Of a stretch of 64,000 bases of DNA, positions 48,001 through 59,532 are shown one piece after another; the stretch's first letter is position 1; every line of letters begins with the position of its first letter. This stretch comes from Acanthornis magna (taxonomy: Eukaryota > Chordata > Aves > Passeriformes > Acanthizidae), in NCBI GenBank assembly GCA_036785705.1, contig JAWUZG010000070.1:1809001-1873000 (forward strand). The letters run 5' to 3'. A program made the translations under genes and the position numbers. Below the pieces are notes generated by a model, which was not told the origin of the DNA, ran no database searches, and saw nothing but the letters and a program-made list of their open reading frames with translations.

Positions 48001-51000
48001 GCTGGACTCCATCTTGGACTGATGTCCAAGAGGGGGGAAATAAAAAAGGAAGCAGGCACAGGTACAGGCTGTCCATGTGACAGCTGTGCCCTCCTGCTGT
48101 ACTGAACCCAACCGGAATAGATGAACCCCTTTGGGTTTAAGGCTGGTCCTCCATAGAAACTGCTTTAAAAAGAGGGGGAAAACAGCATTTGGGCTCTCTG
48201 CAAGTGGGACCTGCTGCCCCTCTGGCCCCGTTAGCTGGGCTGTGCTTTGCACCTGCCAAGTGACCAAACAAACTGTGCTCCAGCCTGGAATCCCTGGCTG
48301 TGAAGTGTGAGGCTTTGGAAGTTCATCTCTTACCGTATTTGCTCAGTTACATTCCATGCTCGGCTGTCCATGGTCTCGTCTGCATGAGTCTCACCTCACC
48401 ACCACCATGCTGGGTAAGCAATATCCCTTAGGAGATGGGAACTGAAGGATGCATTCCCAGCCTGTGCCCTTGCCTTCCTGTGTTACAGAGTTTGGTAGAA
48501 CACAAGTGACATCATTCACTAACTCACCCTTTAAATATTAATAAATATTGATCAAGTTTTCATGCAAGCCATGGAAGTTATTACTTTTAAGAACCCAAAG
48601 TGGCTGATTTACTGAAATGCTGAGATGGCAAAGATTTAAATCCCTCAGCAGCCAATGCCCTCAAGTGCAGGTTTTCTTCTAGCAAGTTGGAGCAGCCACG
48701 GAGTCTGTACCAAAAGTATGGGAATATTATTCCAGAGCCCACTGTGTGCTGTGGGCAGTGAGCAGGAAGGGCGAATGGGGCTTTGCCTGAGTGAGCACTG
48801 GGGCTTTGTGCTCCCTCCCCAGTTCTCCTCTCCCATAAAGCTCATTCCTCTGAGGCAGCTGAACTCATGTCTTTTTACCAGGGGCTTCTCTGTGGGATTT
48901 TATTACAAACACCACCAGTCCCTTCCCCAGGAACAGACTTTGGGATTGCTGGGACTAGCTGTTAGCCAGAGCCAACAGTGTTGGTGTATCTCACTGCACA
49001 GCACTGGGCAGCCCTCAGCAGGGCCCAGTTCCAGTCCTGCCCTGAGGGAATTCATTTTCTTGGACACTTGAATGCACAAGTGTGAGTGGATTTCGGGTTC
49101 GACGCAGGATTTTCACTTTCCTTTGCCTTCAGCTTCTCCAATGGCAGGCAGGAGGCCCAGGTGCCAGGAGCTGCTCATAGCTCTGCAGCTGTGCCAGGGT
49201 TTAGGGACAGCCTCTGCCTTTCCGAGCCCTGGCCACTCTGGAGGAGATGGCCGTGGCCAGTGGCTGTTACACTGACAGTGGTGCCCTTTGCCAAGGTGGT
49301 CACGTGTACAAAGCTCACGAAAAATCCCCCTTTCCCCTCCGACTTCCACCTACCTTGCCTAAAAACCATCTCCTTGTGGAAGGGACTAGCTCTCCCTCAC
49401 TAATCCCTGGGCCAGAGTTGTGGGAACTGTAGTGTGAAATTACAAGTGGTAATTTCACAAGGGTTTTTCTGAGTTACACTTCCCCAGGCAAAGACAGTCT
49501 TTTCCAATTCCCATCCCATGGCAGCACTCAGAGCAGAGCTCTGCTGCAGCAGGTGGAGTGGCTTTTCTGTGAGGGGACAAGCACCCCTTTGGATTCTCTT
49601 TCCCAGTTCTGCTGCAATGCCTAAACCCGAGCTCTTTCCACTCCAGTGCTGCCTACTCCGATCACGGGGCTGGCAGATCCGTGCCCTGCTTGACGTCATG
49701 GAGCAGGGATCTGTGCTTGGCACAGCTTGCTGCTGCCAGGGCGTAGTCAGAGGTCAGCCTGCACATCCTGGATGAGACCCTGGGGCTCAGGATGCCCCAG
49801 AAGGGTCAGGGCATCATTTCCACATCATGCTCACACAGAGCCCTCTCTGCTCTCCTGTCCCACAGGCCCGTCCGAAGTACCTGAACTGTATTGCAATCAG
49901 CTGCTTCTTCCTCGCTGCAAAGACCATTGAGGAAGATGAGGTAACTGTTCTTCCTACCTTGGCTTTTTTGGAATATCTGCTCTTCCAGCCCTACCTTTGC
50001 TGGCATGTGGTGGCTGACGCTTGCCAGGACATGAATAAAGCATTTGGTGTGATTTCGCTAATGACTGGTTCTCTCATTTCTTTTTTTTGCCTTGGCTTTT
50101 GCAGAGGATTCCAGTACTGAAAGTGTTGGCTCGGGATAGCTTTTGTGGTTGTTCTCCAGCAGAAATTCGCAGAATGGAGAAGATCATCCTGGATAAACTG
50201 AACTGGGATCTTCACATGGCAACGCCACTGGATTTCCTTCATATTGTAAGTAAGGGGCTATTGATGTTCTTTCTGGTGTCTGTCAGTGCAAATAATATGT
50301 CAAGAAACACCTAGACAAAAATTCTACCTGTAGGGGAGCAAAGACCTTGGAATGTATTTGTAATTCCTCTGTACCTGTAGTTTCTGAAAGAAAATGCCAG
50401 AGAATTTCAGAGGAGACCTGTCACTCTTGAAGAGCAATATCCAAAACGTGGGCTTGCCCTCTGACCCTTTGGCCTGCTCTGGGGTGTGTTAAGCCAGAGA
50501 CTCACAGCTCCTGAAAATTGTGCCCCTAACTCTTCTCTGCCAGTGGTTTTCCTCAAAGCTAAATGCCAGGCAGCAGGGCAACGAGCACAGCCATGGGGAA
50601 AGCCCCAAGGGCGGGCCATGAGTGTGGATCCACACCTGCTGCATACTTGCACAGCCAAGAGCTAGATCTGTGCATATCTGAGAGGAGACCAAGGGAGATG
50701 TCCTGACATCCTCTGTGGAATTTTATCCTCTCCTTCCTTGAGGAGTTTGGTGAGGACCGATATATGCCATATGTGTATTGGAGAGAGAAGGGTGGATTAG
50801 AAGGCCTTTTGCAGAGCCCTAGAGCCCGATGCCCAAGCAGGTCCCACCAGAGAGGCTGCACTGAGTTTTGGTGGGTTCAACACATCAGGCTTTTCCCCAC
50901 GGGGTGGAAATTGCCTCCAGGGTTAGGCTGGAGGATCCTTGTGTGTCCAGGCTGTTCCCAAGGTGTGCCGTGGCCTCACGGGCGCTGCCAGCTGCCTCAT

Positions 51001-52300
51001 GTGCTTGTGTCCCGCAGTTCCATGCCGTGGCGGTGTCCAGCAGGCCGCAGCTCCTGGCCCTGCTGCCCATGCCGAGCCCCTCGCAGCACGTGGCGGCACT
51101 CACCAAGCAGCTGCTGCACTGCATGGCCTGTTTCCAGCTGCTGCAGTTCAAGGGCTCCATGCTGGCGCTGGCCATCGTCAGCCTGGAGCTGGAGAAGCTG
51201 CTCCCCGACTGGCTGGCTCTCATCATCGAGCTGCTCCAGAAGGCACAGGTGAGGAGGGCAGCACACACGGCATGGGGAGGGACCGGGGCTGCATCCCGCT
51301 CGGTGCTCCAGCGATCCAGGCCAGCCGGGGCTCTCGGATCCCTTGCTGCCATCGGCTGCCTGCTGTTCCATTTCTGCCCTCAGGGACAGCTGTTGGGACA
51401 GTGCTGTCAGGTCTCGATCCTGACCACATCCACTGGGGGACAGAGGGAGGAGCTGTGTGCCCTGATGTACACAGGCCCATGCTGCACCAGGGAGAAAATA
51501 ACACACCAGGGAAAAATTCAACTTGGTAGCAGCTTAGCCATTCATTCCCAGCACACAGGGAACCTCACAGGTACTGGGAACACACTCCGGCTGCTAGAAA
51601 CAGCCAGTGAAACACTTTAATATCTCAAAGTTCTGCCTCATTCCCCACACCATTCCCGTGAGTTGCAGGAAGGAGCAGGGGGTGTATCTTAGGAAGTCAC
51701 CGTGGTAGGGGTCCTGCGTGCAGCATGCTGTTGGGAAGTGAGGGGCACAGGTGGCCGGGGCCTTGGGAGCCCGTGCCCTCTCCTCATCCTGGCAGTGATC
51801 CCACAGCGCCGGTACCTTTGCTTGTCTTCCCATTCCAGATGGACAGCTCGCAGCTGATCCACTGCCGGGAGCTCGTGGCACATCACCTTTCCACTCTGCA
51901 GCCTTCTCTGCTGCCCAACTCTGTATATGTCTACAGTCCCCTCCAGCAGACCCTGGTGACCTGTAACAGAGGAGCGTTCCACCGCCAGCCCTCCTCTGTC
52001 CCAGGGCCAGGTTTCTCCAAGGACAACGGCCGGCCAGAAGCGCCCGTCACAGGTACAGCCGCGCTCTACCCGCGCCTGCCCGCCCCCGGCAGCGGCTGCA
52101 AGCCAGGCTCCGCCAAACGCAAGGTGGAAGAGATGGAAGTGGATGACTTCTACGACGGCATCAAGCGCCTCTACAACGAAGACCTGGCTCCGGAGGCAGT
52201 GGCCCTGGAGAACATGGGCTCCGTTTGCGGCGCCGACGTCTCGCGGCAGGAGGGCAGCGTGTCCCCTTGCCCGCCTCTGCAGCCGGTGTCTGTCATGTAG
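41975..52300 (+). CDS. CCNI: Cyclin I, complete coding region in six exons
   Basis: Atypical cyclin that binds CDK5 and is linked to survival of post-mitotic cells; its level does not oscillate like that of mitotic cyclins. Coding segments on the + strand are 41975-42088, 47391-47525, 49866-49940, 50105-50245, 51018-51248 and 51839-52300, giving 385 residues (human 377), with all splice junctions GT-AG and phase 0. Landmarks are [15 protein letters not shown] near 48, [10 protein letters not shown] at 74-83, [19 protein letters not shown] at 85-103 (the cyclin-box lysine is kept), [19 protein letters not shown] at 106-124, [14 protein letters not shown] at 132-145 and [20 protein letters not shown] at 325-344. 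It ends in [11 protein letters not shown]. The tail combines a basic KRK and a PEST-like region. The start codon has A at -3. It is divergent from CCNG2 and tail-to-tail with SEPTIN11. Confidence 0.97.
42439..42463. repeat. Inverted repeat, 11-bp stem, 3-nt loop
   Basis: AATTCACTAAT, loop gat, ATTAGTGAATT, followed by a partial third copy (ttcactgatgacattag). A perfect hairpin in CCNI intron 2. Confidence 0.7.
42600..42720 (-). mobile_element. Very degraded CR1-like remnant
   Basis: Phrases such as 'cagggtggaagagaccacag' and 'gttggaccaggctgctcatg' follow the CR1 antisense pattern with many changes. Low-confidence call from text similarity only. Confidence 0.4.
47391..47525 (+). CDS. CCNI: CCNI exon 3
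   Basis: 135 nt, phase 0 at both ends, encoding [20 protein letters not shown] through [11 protein letters not shown] (residues 39-83). Acceptor ctctcccgcag, donor GTAAAT. Its right edge falls after codon 83, as does the equivalent CCNG2 exon. Confidence 0.96.
47526..49865 (+). other. CCNI: CCNI intron 3 (2.3 kb)
   Basis: No exon or repeat recognised. It includes one exact CRE (TGACGTCA) at 49691-49698 and ends with a pyrimidine-rich acceptor (ctctcctgtcccacag). Confidence 0.65.
49866..49940 (+). CDS. CCNI: CCNI exon 4
   Basis: 75 nt encoding [20 protein letters not shown] and IEEDE (residues 84-108), the centre of the cyclin box. Donor GTAACT. Cyclin G2 has no intron at the matching right-hand edge. 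Confidence 0.96.
50105..50245 (+). CDS. CCNI: CCNI exon 5
   Basis: 141 nt encoding [20 protein letters not shown] through LDFLHI (residues 109-155). Acceptor ttttgcag, donor GTAAGT. Only about 45% of its codons end in G or C, in contrast to the next exon. Confidence 0.96.
51018..51248 (+). CDS. CCNI: CCNI exon 6
   Basis: 231 nt encoding [20 protein letters not shown] through [10 protein letters not shown] (residues 156-232), the second cyclin fold. Acceptor tgtcccgcag, donor GTGAGG. About 94% of codons end in G or C. Confidence 0.96.
51839..52300 (+). CDS. CCNI: CCNI exon 7, coding part
   Basis: 462 nt encoding [20 protein letters not shown] through PPLQPVSVM, then TAG (residues 233-385). 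It carries [20 protein letters not shown], the most conserved C-terminal block of cyclin I. Acceptor cccattccag. Compared with human there is a short insertion between the YNED motif and GSVCG ([11 protein letters not shown] region). Confidence 0.96.
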   Translation: MDSSQLIHCRELVAHHLSTLQPSLLPNSVYVYSPLQQTLVTCNRGAFHRQPSSVPGPGFSKDNGRPEAPVTGTAALYPRLPAPGSGCKPGSAKRKVEEMEVDDFYDGIKRLYNEDLAPEAVALENMGSVCGADVSRQEGSVSPCPPLQPVSVM

Positions 52301-53440
52301 CTGTGAGCGCCACCACGGGACCTGGCAGCCCATGTCCTCAGTGGGGCGAGAAGGGGCCGTACCTTGTCAGGCTGAATTGAAGGGAGCCAAAAAAAAAAAA
52401 AAACCAGGAAAAAAAAATCCCAACCCTTTTTTGAATTTTATTTCTTGTGCGGCTAATTATAGTTCCACTATTTAAGCACTTAAAAACACAAAAAAGTATA
52501 AAAATTTAAAAAAAGACCCAAAAACCAAACAAAAAAAGTAGCAAAAACCTGTTCCTTTCTAGTGTTGTCAGTCCCACTGTTTTTCTGCTCCTGTGTGTTG
52601 TAACCCATTCTCCACATCCGAGAGCTCCCATCAGCCCTGCGGAGCTGTTCCAGGTCTCCCAGCCAACTAATGCCTCTCTGATCCCATTCCCACCTGCTCC
52701 TTGCTCCCTTTCTGCTTGCTCCACTTTTAGTTTTCAGCCAGTCTCGTGCATGACGTTCTGTCCTGCCCCACCTCCACCACAGCTTTCTTTGCCCTTCTAA
52801 ACAAAAAACCTCTTTTGTTAATGCTTGGGTGTTTAAATGTGATAATATTGAAAAACTGGATTTAAACAAAAGATTAGGCAGGAAAAAAAAACCCAAACCA
52901 ATGCTTGCAAGCTGCTCCACACTTCAGTAATTCCCACAGGAGTGTGAAGATGCTCTGTGCCTTGCACAGAGACTCCTCCCAGTTACACCAGTTTGCCTTT
53001 CCCAACACAGAAAGCAGTTACTGGGTTTTGTATCACTAGAACTGAAACTATGTTTTTCTTGCTATGTTGCACTCAGTGTGGATTCTCACCAAGGCTTGGT
53101 TCTCTCCATCAAGTGTAACCCTTTAATTGTGCAGAGCCTGGTTTTCCCTGCACATTTCCCAGCACTGCTGGGGGAGGTGCCGGGGCGGCTGCCTGAGGTT
53201 TGGAACATGTGTCATTATCAACCACAGAACCAAAACAGAACACCCTGACCCTCGAGTTTTGTGTTCATGTAACTTCTAACCAAGAGTCAGACCTTTAACG
53301 CATCTCCTCTGTGTGACACCCTGTTCTCAGAACACCTTGTCCCGACTGTAAGCTCTCTCCACAGCCCTGAGGAAGGTAATCCAGAGCCATTGTACTGATG
53401 AAAGCCTTCTGGTAGCAATAAAGAAAGTTGTCCTGGATTC
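52301..53440 (+). other. CCNI: CCNI 3' untranslated region
   Basis: About 1.1 kb from the stop codon to just past the only AATAAA I found downstream. The first part has A-rich tracts (A13-14 near 52,390; many short A runs to 52,545) that could cause internal oligo-dT priming. Confidence 0.8.
53417..53422 (+). terminator. CCNI: Poly(A) signal of CCNI
   Basis: AATAAA in 'gtagcaataaagaaag', followed by GU-rich 'tctggtattgtgctttt' about 20-40 nt later. Cleavage is expected near 53,440. Confidence 0.85.
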
Positions 53441-55249
53441 CCAGTCTGGTATTGTGCTTTTCACCCGAGACCTGGATCATTTGCATGCAGAGGCTGCCAG
53501 GGAGCTGCTCTGTGCCAGACCCCTGGAAAGGTGACACGAGAGGCGCTGGGCAGCCAGGGGGGTCACCCAACATGAACTCATTGCCTCTGCAGCAGTTCCA
53601 GCTTTAGCCCCAGCTCTGGTGCTCCTCGCTCTGGGCTGTTGCCCTTCCAGGCTGAGTGCACTGCTCTGCCTTCCAAAATGCACCCGAGAAACAGTCACTG
53701 TGGCTCTCCTAAAACTGCCCAGAGCGCTTCCTGGCCTCCTTGTGCTGCCTGGAGCCAGCCGAGCCACAGTGCCAACTCGGTGAGCTCCTGGGAAGCAAAC
53801 ACCTGAAAAGGCAGGACTCAGTCTCCCTCACTGCCAAGGCAGCTTTCCTGCTCCCCAGTCCCCAACACAGGCACGCCCCAGCCCCGGTGGGTTGCAGAGG
53901 GAGACAGACACATTCTGTTTCCTTGGCGCTGTGCACGAACGCACCCCAATTCCCTTGTGCCAGGCAACTGCAACAGAACGAGGCTCAGACACAAAGCCTG
54001 TCCCTGGTCCAGCTGAGCCACCTCTGCAGTGTCCTCATGTCCAGCTGTCCTGCCATAGGCCCTGGACACTTGTGGGCGCCTCTCTGGCTGCAGCACCTGA
54101 TGGCATCCCATTGTTTTTGCTCTTCCCTGGGCAGAGCACACCTGCAACAAGTGCAGCAGCTGCCCCTCCTGCCCCTGGCAATGATGTCCTCCCAGCGCCC
54201 CCATCACCTTCAGCAGCAGCCTGACTTCTGTGCTGCTCCCACTGTTGGAACACAGGGACATTCTGGAGTTCTGCCAGGGCTCCTTGTTTCCCACAGGAAA
54301 ACATTCCCCGATGCCCTTGACTCCTCATACCCATGTGACTTTCCCACAGACTTCACAGCACCCCAGTGCTTCACGTCACGGACCTGCCCAAGGTGCCAAC
54401 ACAGGGTCTGTGCTCCAGTGGGGCCCAGAGCAGTGAAGGCCAGGAATCCAGCATATCCCTCAGGAGCATTGGGATAAAACCACTGCATTCACAAACCCAA
54501 GGGTGCTTTTGCTCAGTGCCCCAAGCCCAGGGAGCTCCCCAGGGCACAGCAGCCACATCCCAGCAGAGCACTGCTGCTTGTTTCCAAGTCTTTAGCTGTA
54601 ATCCCAGCTCACCCTCACACTGTGCTGCTCCCTGCAGCACCCCACCTCCCCTGAGCCCCTGAAGGGTTTGCCCTCCACGCATGAGAGCACAGATCCTCTG
54701 CAGCAGCCACACAAGGGTTAAGCCCAAAGCACGACTTTTCAACTCGGAGTGGATGAAGTGGCTTTCCCAGCTCTGCTGGGGACACTCGGTGACGAACCTC
54801 TCTGAGTTGTCCCCTCCCCACACTGACACTTCTTCCCCAACAGCTGCAGCCATGCAGGAAGCAGCTGAAGGTCACGTCACCATCCCTTCTGCCTGCCCTG
54901 AGGTGTGGGAAAGCCCCCACCACTCTCTGGCAGCTCCAGCTCTCGTTCCACAGACACCGCTGGCAGTGTCTGTGCCTTCTGCTCCCTTCCCTCTGCCCTG
55001 GCATCCACCACCACTGGATTGTGACTGTTTTCCTTATGGACCTGTTCTCCCTGAATTTACCTCTAAAAAACCCAAACCAACCCCAAAACCTTCTGCTGAC
55101 ACCGTCTGCCTTGACAACCTGGGGCAACAAACTCCAGGAAGTTAGTACCTGCTCTGTAAGAAAGCTACTCCATGTTTTGAGCTCATCTCCTTCAAGCTGA
55201 GGGCCCATCGGGTCTGGTTGTGATGATTCAGTGACAGCAGCTTGCCGCG

Positions 55250-55540
55250 CACCGCCATCGAGCTTTCTCACAGTCACAGACACATTCGGGCTGCAGGGGA
55301 CCTCTAGAGGACATGTGCTGCCACCTCCTGCTCACAGCAGGGCTGGATCCTCCCTCACCTCTGCCTTCCCCTCTCCAAACTCAGCCACCTCACCTGGCAA
55401 GCTGCTGCTCCATCCCATTTACCATTAGTCCCCTTCTCTAACTCCACTATGTCCTTCTGGAGACACGAAGTCCAGAGCTGCAAGCAGAACTCAAGGCACC
55501 AGCACAGCAAAACTCTACAGAGCTGCAAAATAAAGGCAGT
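55250..55540 (-). mobile_element. Degraded CR1 remnant
   Basis: 'gcaggggacctctagaggac', 'cctcctgctcacagcagggc' and 'tgcaagcagaactcaaggca' follow the CR1 antisense pattern with strong decay and internal gaps. Confidence 0.5.
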
Positions 55541-55714
55541 CCGTGTAAGCGTCAGCATTTGGGTTGTGCCCATCTGCTTCTCTTTATATTAAGCTTTAAA
55601 AAAAATTCCATTTGGAATTCAGAAGTAACAACAACAGAAAAAAGCGCAAGGACTGAGAGAAACATAAGGAGGGGATTACCTCCCTGCAACAGGGTCTCAC
55701 AGAAGCCTGCAGGA

Positions 55715-55726
55715 GCCATCTGGTGG
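55715..55726 (-). promoter_or_regulatory. CTCF-like motif core
   Basis: GCCATCTGGTGG on the +, giving CCACCAGATGGC on the minus, fits the CTCF core CCASYAGRKGGC. Flanks were not scored against a matrix. Confidence 0.4.
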
Positions 55727-56266
55727 CTGGGGTGGCTGCTGGGCCAGTAGCCAGCAGAGTACCTGGGCAAGCTGCAGGCTACCATGGCTGCACAGCCCAC
55801 AGCAAGGCCCTCAGGCCCCCAGCAGCGCTCACTGACACTGCACACTGGCACAGGTGCCACCACGGGAAGAAAAGACAGTCTGCGCTGGGCACTGAAGGGG
55901 CAAGGCATGTCCTCAGTCAACAGCGCCCACCTTTGTGTGCAGAGAGCCCTGGGCCAGGGGGACACTCACCCTGCATGAGGCATGGGGGTGGCTCGAGCAC
56001 CAGCACGTCTGAGCCCCAGCAGCCCTTGGCTGCCTGATTAATCACTCTTTTCACAAAATGTGTAGCTCAAGCCATGACTTTTTGGTAGGCACGGGTGGCC
56101 TGGGGCACACAGAGATTCCCTCCTGCAAATCATGGTTCTCAGTTAGACAAACACCCCCACAGTTCTGCAGAGCAAGAGAGGGATGGATACAGCCAAGGTT
56201 TAATCCAGCAATGGCCTCAAGCCTGCTTTGTGCTCAGAAGGCTGAATTTAACAGCTTTTAGACCTG

Positions 56267-56278
56267 GCCATCTGGTGG
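56267..56278 (-). promoter_or_regulatory. CTCF-like motif core, second copy
   Basis: The same 12-mer as at 55,715, in the same orientation, 552 bp away with unrelated flanks, so not a recent duplication. Confidence 0.4.
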
Positions 56279-57502
56279 GAGGCACTGGCTACCACACGAG
56301 GCCCCTGCAGCCTCGAGAGCGGGGCAGACTCTGGTTTTGGTATTACTGCAAATGCTGTCCTAAGTGACACTTGTGCAAATATTCACAGCCCTTCAGGCTG
56401 GGCAACAGTCAGCAAGTCCAGCTACATACCAGGCCAATGGGTACAGCACATGCGAGGCCAACACCCAGTAACCCTTCTGAGTGTATCTATAAAGTCACTT
56501 CATTGGTTGCAAAGGTTTCCAGGACAAGCAGTTTTCCTTCCACCCGGCTGGAGGGAGCTGACCCTTGTCACTGAAGAGTGCTGCAAAATGTTGTGCTTCA
56601 GAAAAAAAAAACAAAAAAACAGCAGATTTCAGCAGAGCCCCTCGGCAGCTGGCACATCACACAACGGATTGCCAGAGGCCCAACCTACACCATCTCATGG
56701 TACCTTTTCCACAGCAGGTTAAAGGAGGGGAATTCCTTAGTTAAGGTTCACAGATGAAAAGAATAAATCACTAGTATTCGGTTAAATACAAAAGTGCATC
56801 ACGCTACACAAAACAACATCCCAAGAGGCTCAGGCTGCCTCCTTCCATCCATCCCAAACCAGCTGGAGGTCACTACACACAAATACAGGTTTTGTTTTTA
56901 CCTTCAAGCAATCCTTTGGCACTTCTCGAGCTTTTCGATTGAGTTCACTTCCAAAGTAAACAAGGTAGAAATTTTAACAACTCAGGACTGTTAAAAAAAT
57001 AATCACTGATTAGGCTTCATGAAAACGAAACGAAGCCCTCGATCTAAGTACGAGCCAGCGCAGCTCAGCTGTACAGAAACAAAATCCTGCTTTGCCCATA
57101 GCGAGGCACATCAGCCAGAAAATAAGGCCTTGACTGTCCAGGACAGGCTCCATCAGTGCCACAGGATGCGATATCCACCTTCACACAGCGACACACTGAG
57201 GACATCACCAGGTCTATGGAGAGATTTCCAGCCATGCCAGAGGAGCACAGGACGCCCTTGCGATGAAGCTGTGGTGTCCAAGGCAGCCAGGCTTGAGGCA
57301 GAAATTAAATCCTCCAGCTATGCACACTCACCCCAGTCTGTCGTTCTGTGTGTCATCAGCAGTGTGTGCACGTTACGGCAAAAGATAATGGGGAGGGAGG
57401 CAAAAAAATCCAAGTAACCCAGAGCAATGTGTCACACTGTGGCCGAGCTCCCTCCGGCAGCCGTTCCCTCTGGCAGTGCTGGAAGGCAGGACGCTGTCGG
57501 AG

Positions 57503-57521
57503 CCGCTCCCGCCGGGAGCGG
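57503..57521. repeat. GC-rich inverted repeat
   Basis: CCGCTCCCG, one base, CGGGAGCGG: a near-perfect palindrome in a small CpG-rich patch in otherwise CpG-poor DNA. Confidence 0.6.
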
Positions 57522-59526
57522 GCAGATCCCGCACAGACACACAGCACAGCACACCCTCAGACGCACGGGTGGGAACAAAGGGGGAAGGAGAGGAGGGCAG
57601 ACGTGATGGAGGAATGAGATGGCTCTTCTCCTGGCAGGGGTGCCCGTATCCGCAGCTCTTCCAGTGCCCTACGGTCCACTGGGAGAGGGGGTGTGGGGAC
57701 TTTGGCAAGGTGACGCTTACATAAAGAAGAAGCTACGGAAAAAGAGAAAAACAGAAGAGAAAAGAAACAGAGGTTCAGAATTGAAATGAAAAAGGGGGGG
57801 ATGAACAAAGGAGGAACAACATTTTAAACTAAGTCATGAAGGAAGGAATGCACTGGGGAGGTGCCACACACACCAACTCCACCGGAGAGGCCTGAGCTCC
57901 CCAGGACACTGGCTGAGGTGGGGAATGAGCTCGTGACCACCACAAAAAGTGACTGACAAACACCAGCACGAACCTACAGAGGCCCCTCAAAGGCACAGGA
58001 CAACCTACTGGGAAGGCAGAGGCTGACAGGTGACCCTCCTGTCACACCGCTTCAGAACGGCAACAGCAAACATCACAAAGGCCACGCAAAGACCAAAGCT
58101 TTGGGTAAAAATATATTTCCTCTCCCCGCTTCAAGTGTTGGCACTATTTGGATCTGTAACCTGAAGCATATACCAGAAATAACTGAGCTTATGCTACAAG
58201 GTTATTATTCCATCTGTAATTCAAAACTGAAATATTTTAACATCAAATAAAGTGACAATATCTAACAGATGCATACATATTATTTGCATTAACACTGTAT
58301 GTAGGTTACACAATTGTTTAGTTACAAACATGGGTTATTTTCCAATAGCAAGGTAATAAAGTCCTACATCTATGGTTTAAGGCAATCAGGATATTAAAAA
58401 TGTATACAAATACAAGATTTCTACCGCTGTTCACAGCTTTGTTTTCCGTTAATTAAAAAAAACCCTTCATATTTGTACAGCTCTGTGCTGGCACACGCTG
58501 GCGAGAGCGCCATGGATATCACACCCTGCAAATGCAACCCGGGCCCTCAGAGAAGGAACACAAAAGGGGACTGGAGTCCAAGGGACAAATCTGCTGCGGT
58601 CACACACAAAAAGACATTTCCATCTGCACTCGGACGGTTTGGGAGAAGCAGAATGAGAGCTGCCTGCAGAAACACCGGTCCTGTTTAACACAGACAAGCT
58701 TCCAGAGAGACACGAATCTCCCTGCTGGGATTTCAAGCTGTCAGAAGCACACGGAGAGGCTGACAGGAGTGGCAGCTCTCCAGCTGCAGAGGAGCCCGGG
58801 GTGGGTGCCAGTGCCTGCTTTCCCTGCTCCTGGAGAGCCACAGGAGATGCATTTCAAGATGATGCATTTCATCACCACAAGCTCCAAGGGCATCTTCCTA
58901 CTCAATGCCTTCCCAGAAAGAAACTGTGTGACTCTTGGAAGGTTCTGGGGGAGCAAATCCTTATCCATATCCTCCTTTCCCACTGCCTGCCAGACCCACA
59001 TGTGCCCCCTTCCACAGAGCAGCCGCAGACCCTCACAGCACCTGGACTGTCTTTGCTTTTCCGTTCTGGGGGTTTGCTTCATGCCCTGGGAACATCACCA
59101 TCCCAGAAAAAGCGCTTTCAGTGTGCTTTCTTGCTCCCTTGCACTAGCCTAAGGATTGAAATCCACCTTGCCAGGAACATGCAGTTTTAAAAGAGTTTTA
59201 GCCACGCCACTCGTAGGTAAGTGGGCTTTGAGAATCTCCCGGAAAAGCACAGCTGGTCTCCTGTCAGGAGCGAGGCAGGAAGAGGGAGTCTCTTAGTGCT
59301 GTACTTACATGCAAAGGTGAAAGCACATCCAGCTAGACCTGAGTGTGTCGTTCACTCCATGCACATCAGAGGCTACTGTAAAAAAAGGCATGGGGAAAGA
59401 GAAGCAACAAGTGCAGCAGAAACAAGCTAAACATGGCCCAGGGGTTCAAGGTGGAAAAAAAAAAATCATTATCATCTCCTTTGTCAAAAAACCAAAACAG
59501 TACCTTTGGCATCTTCAAGTTTGTGG

Positions 59527-59532
59527 TTTATT
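59527..59532 (-). terminator. SEPTIN11: Candidate distal poly(A) signal of SEPTIN11
   Basis: AATAAA on the minus strand within 'ctgggaataaaccacaaact'. Confidence 0.4.

Larger units (their letters stand above)
53441..59490. other. Region between converging CCNI and SEPTIN11 3' ends
   Basis: No protein gene recognised. It holds a CR1-like remnant at 55.25-55.54 kb, two identical CTCF-like motif cores at 55,715 and 56,267, a GC-rich 9-bp inverted repeat at 57.5 kb and an AT-rich, low-CpG block at 58.08-58.48 kb that could be a further, extended part of the SEPTIN11 3'UTR. Confidence 0.55.

Noticed and set aside
49090..49110. A GGTTCGA-type tRNA B-box match
   Set aside because: No A-box, acceptor stem or cloverleaf could be placed around it, so it is a chance motif.
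50868..51620. A 250-codon plus-strand open frame around CCNI exon 6
   Set aside because: It is simply exon 6 read through into both introns. The acceptor at 51017 and donor at 51249 define the real segment.
57700..57735. A possible SEPTIN11 terminal acceptor (tttttccgtag) before a short Leu-rich frame ending in TAA
   Set aside because: The predicted tail does not match any septin end I know, while the acceptor at 61505 gives N-A-S-F-T-stop with an ideal branch point.
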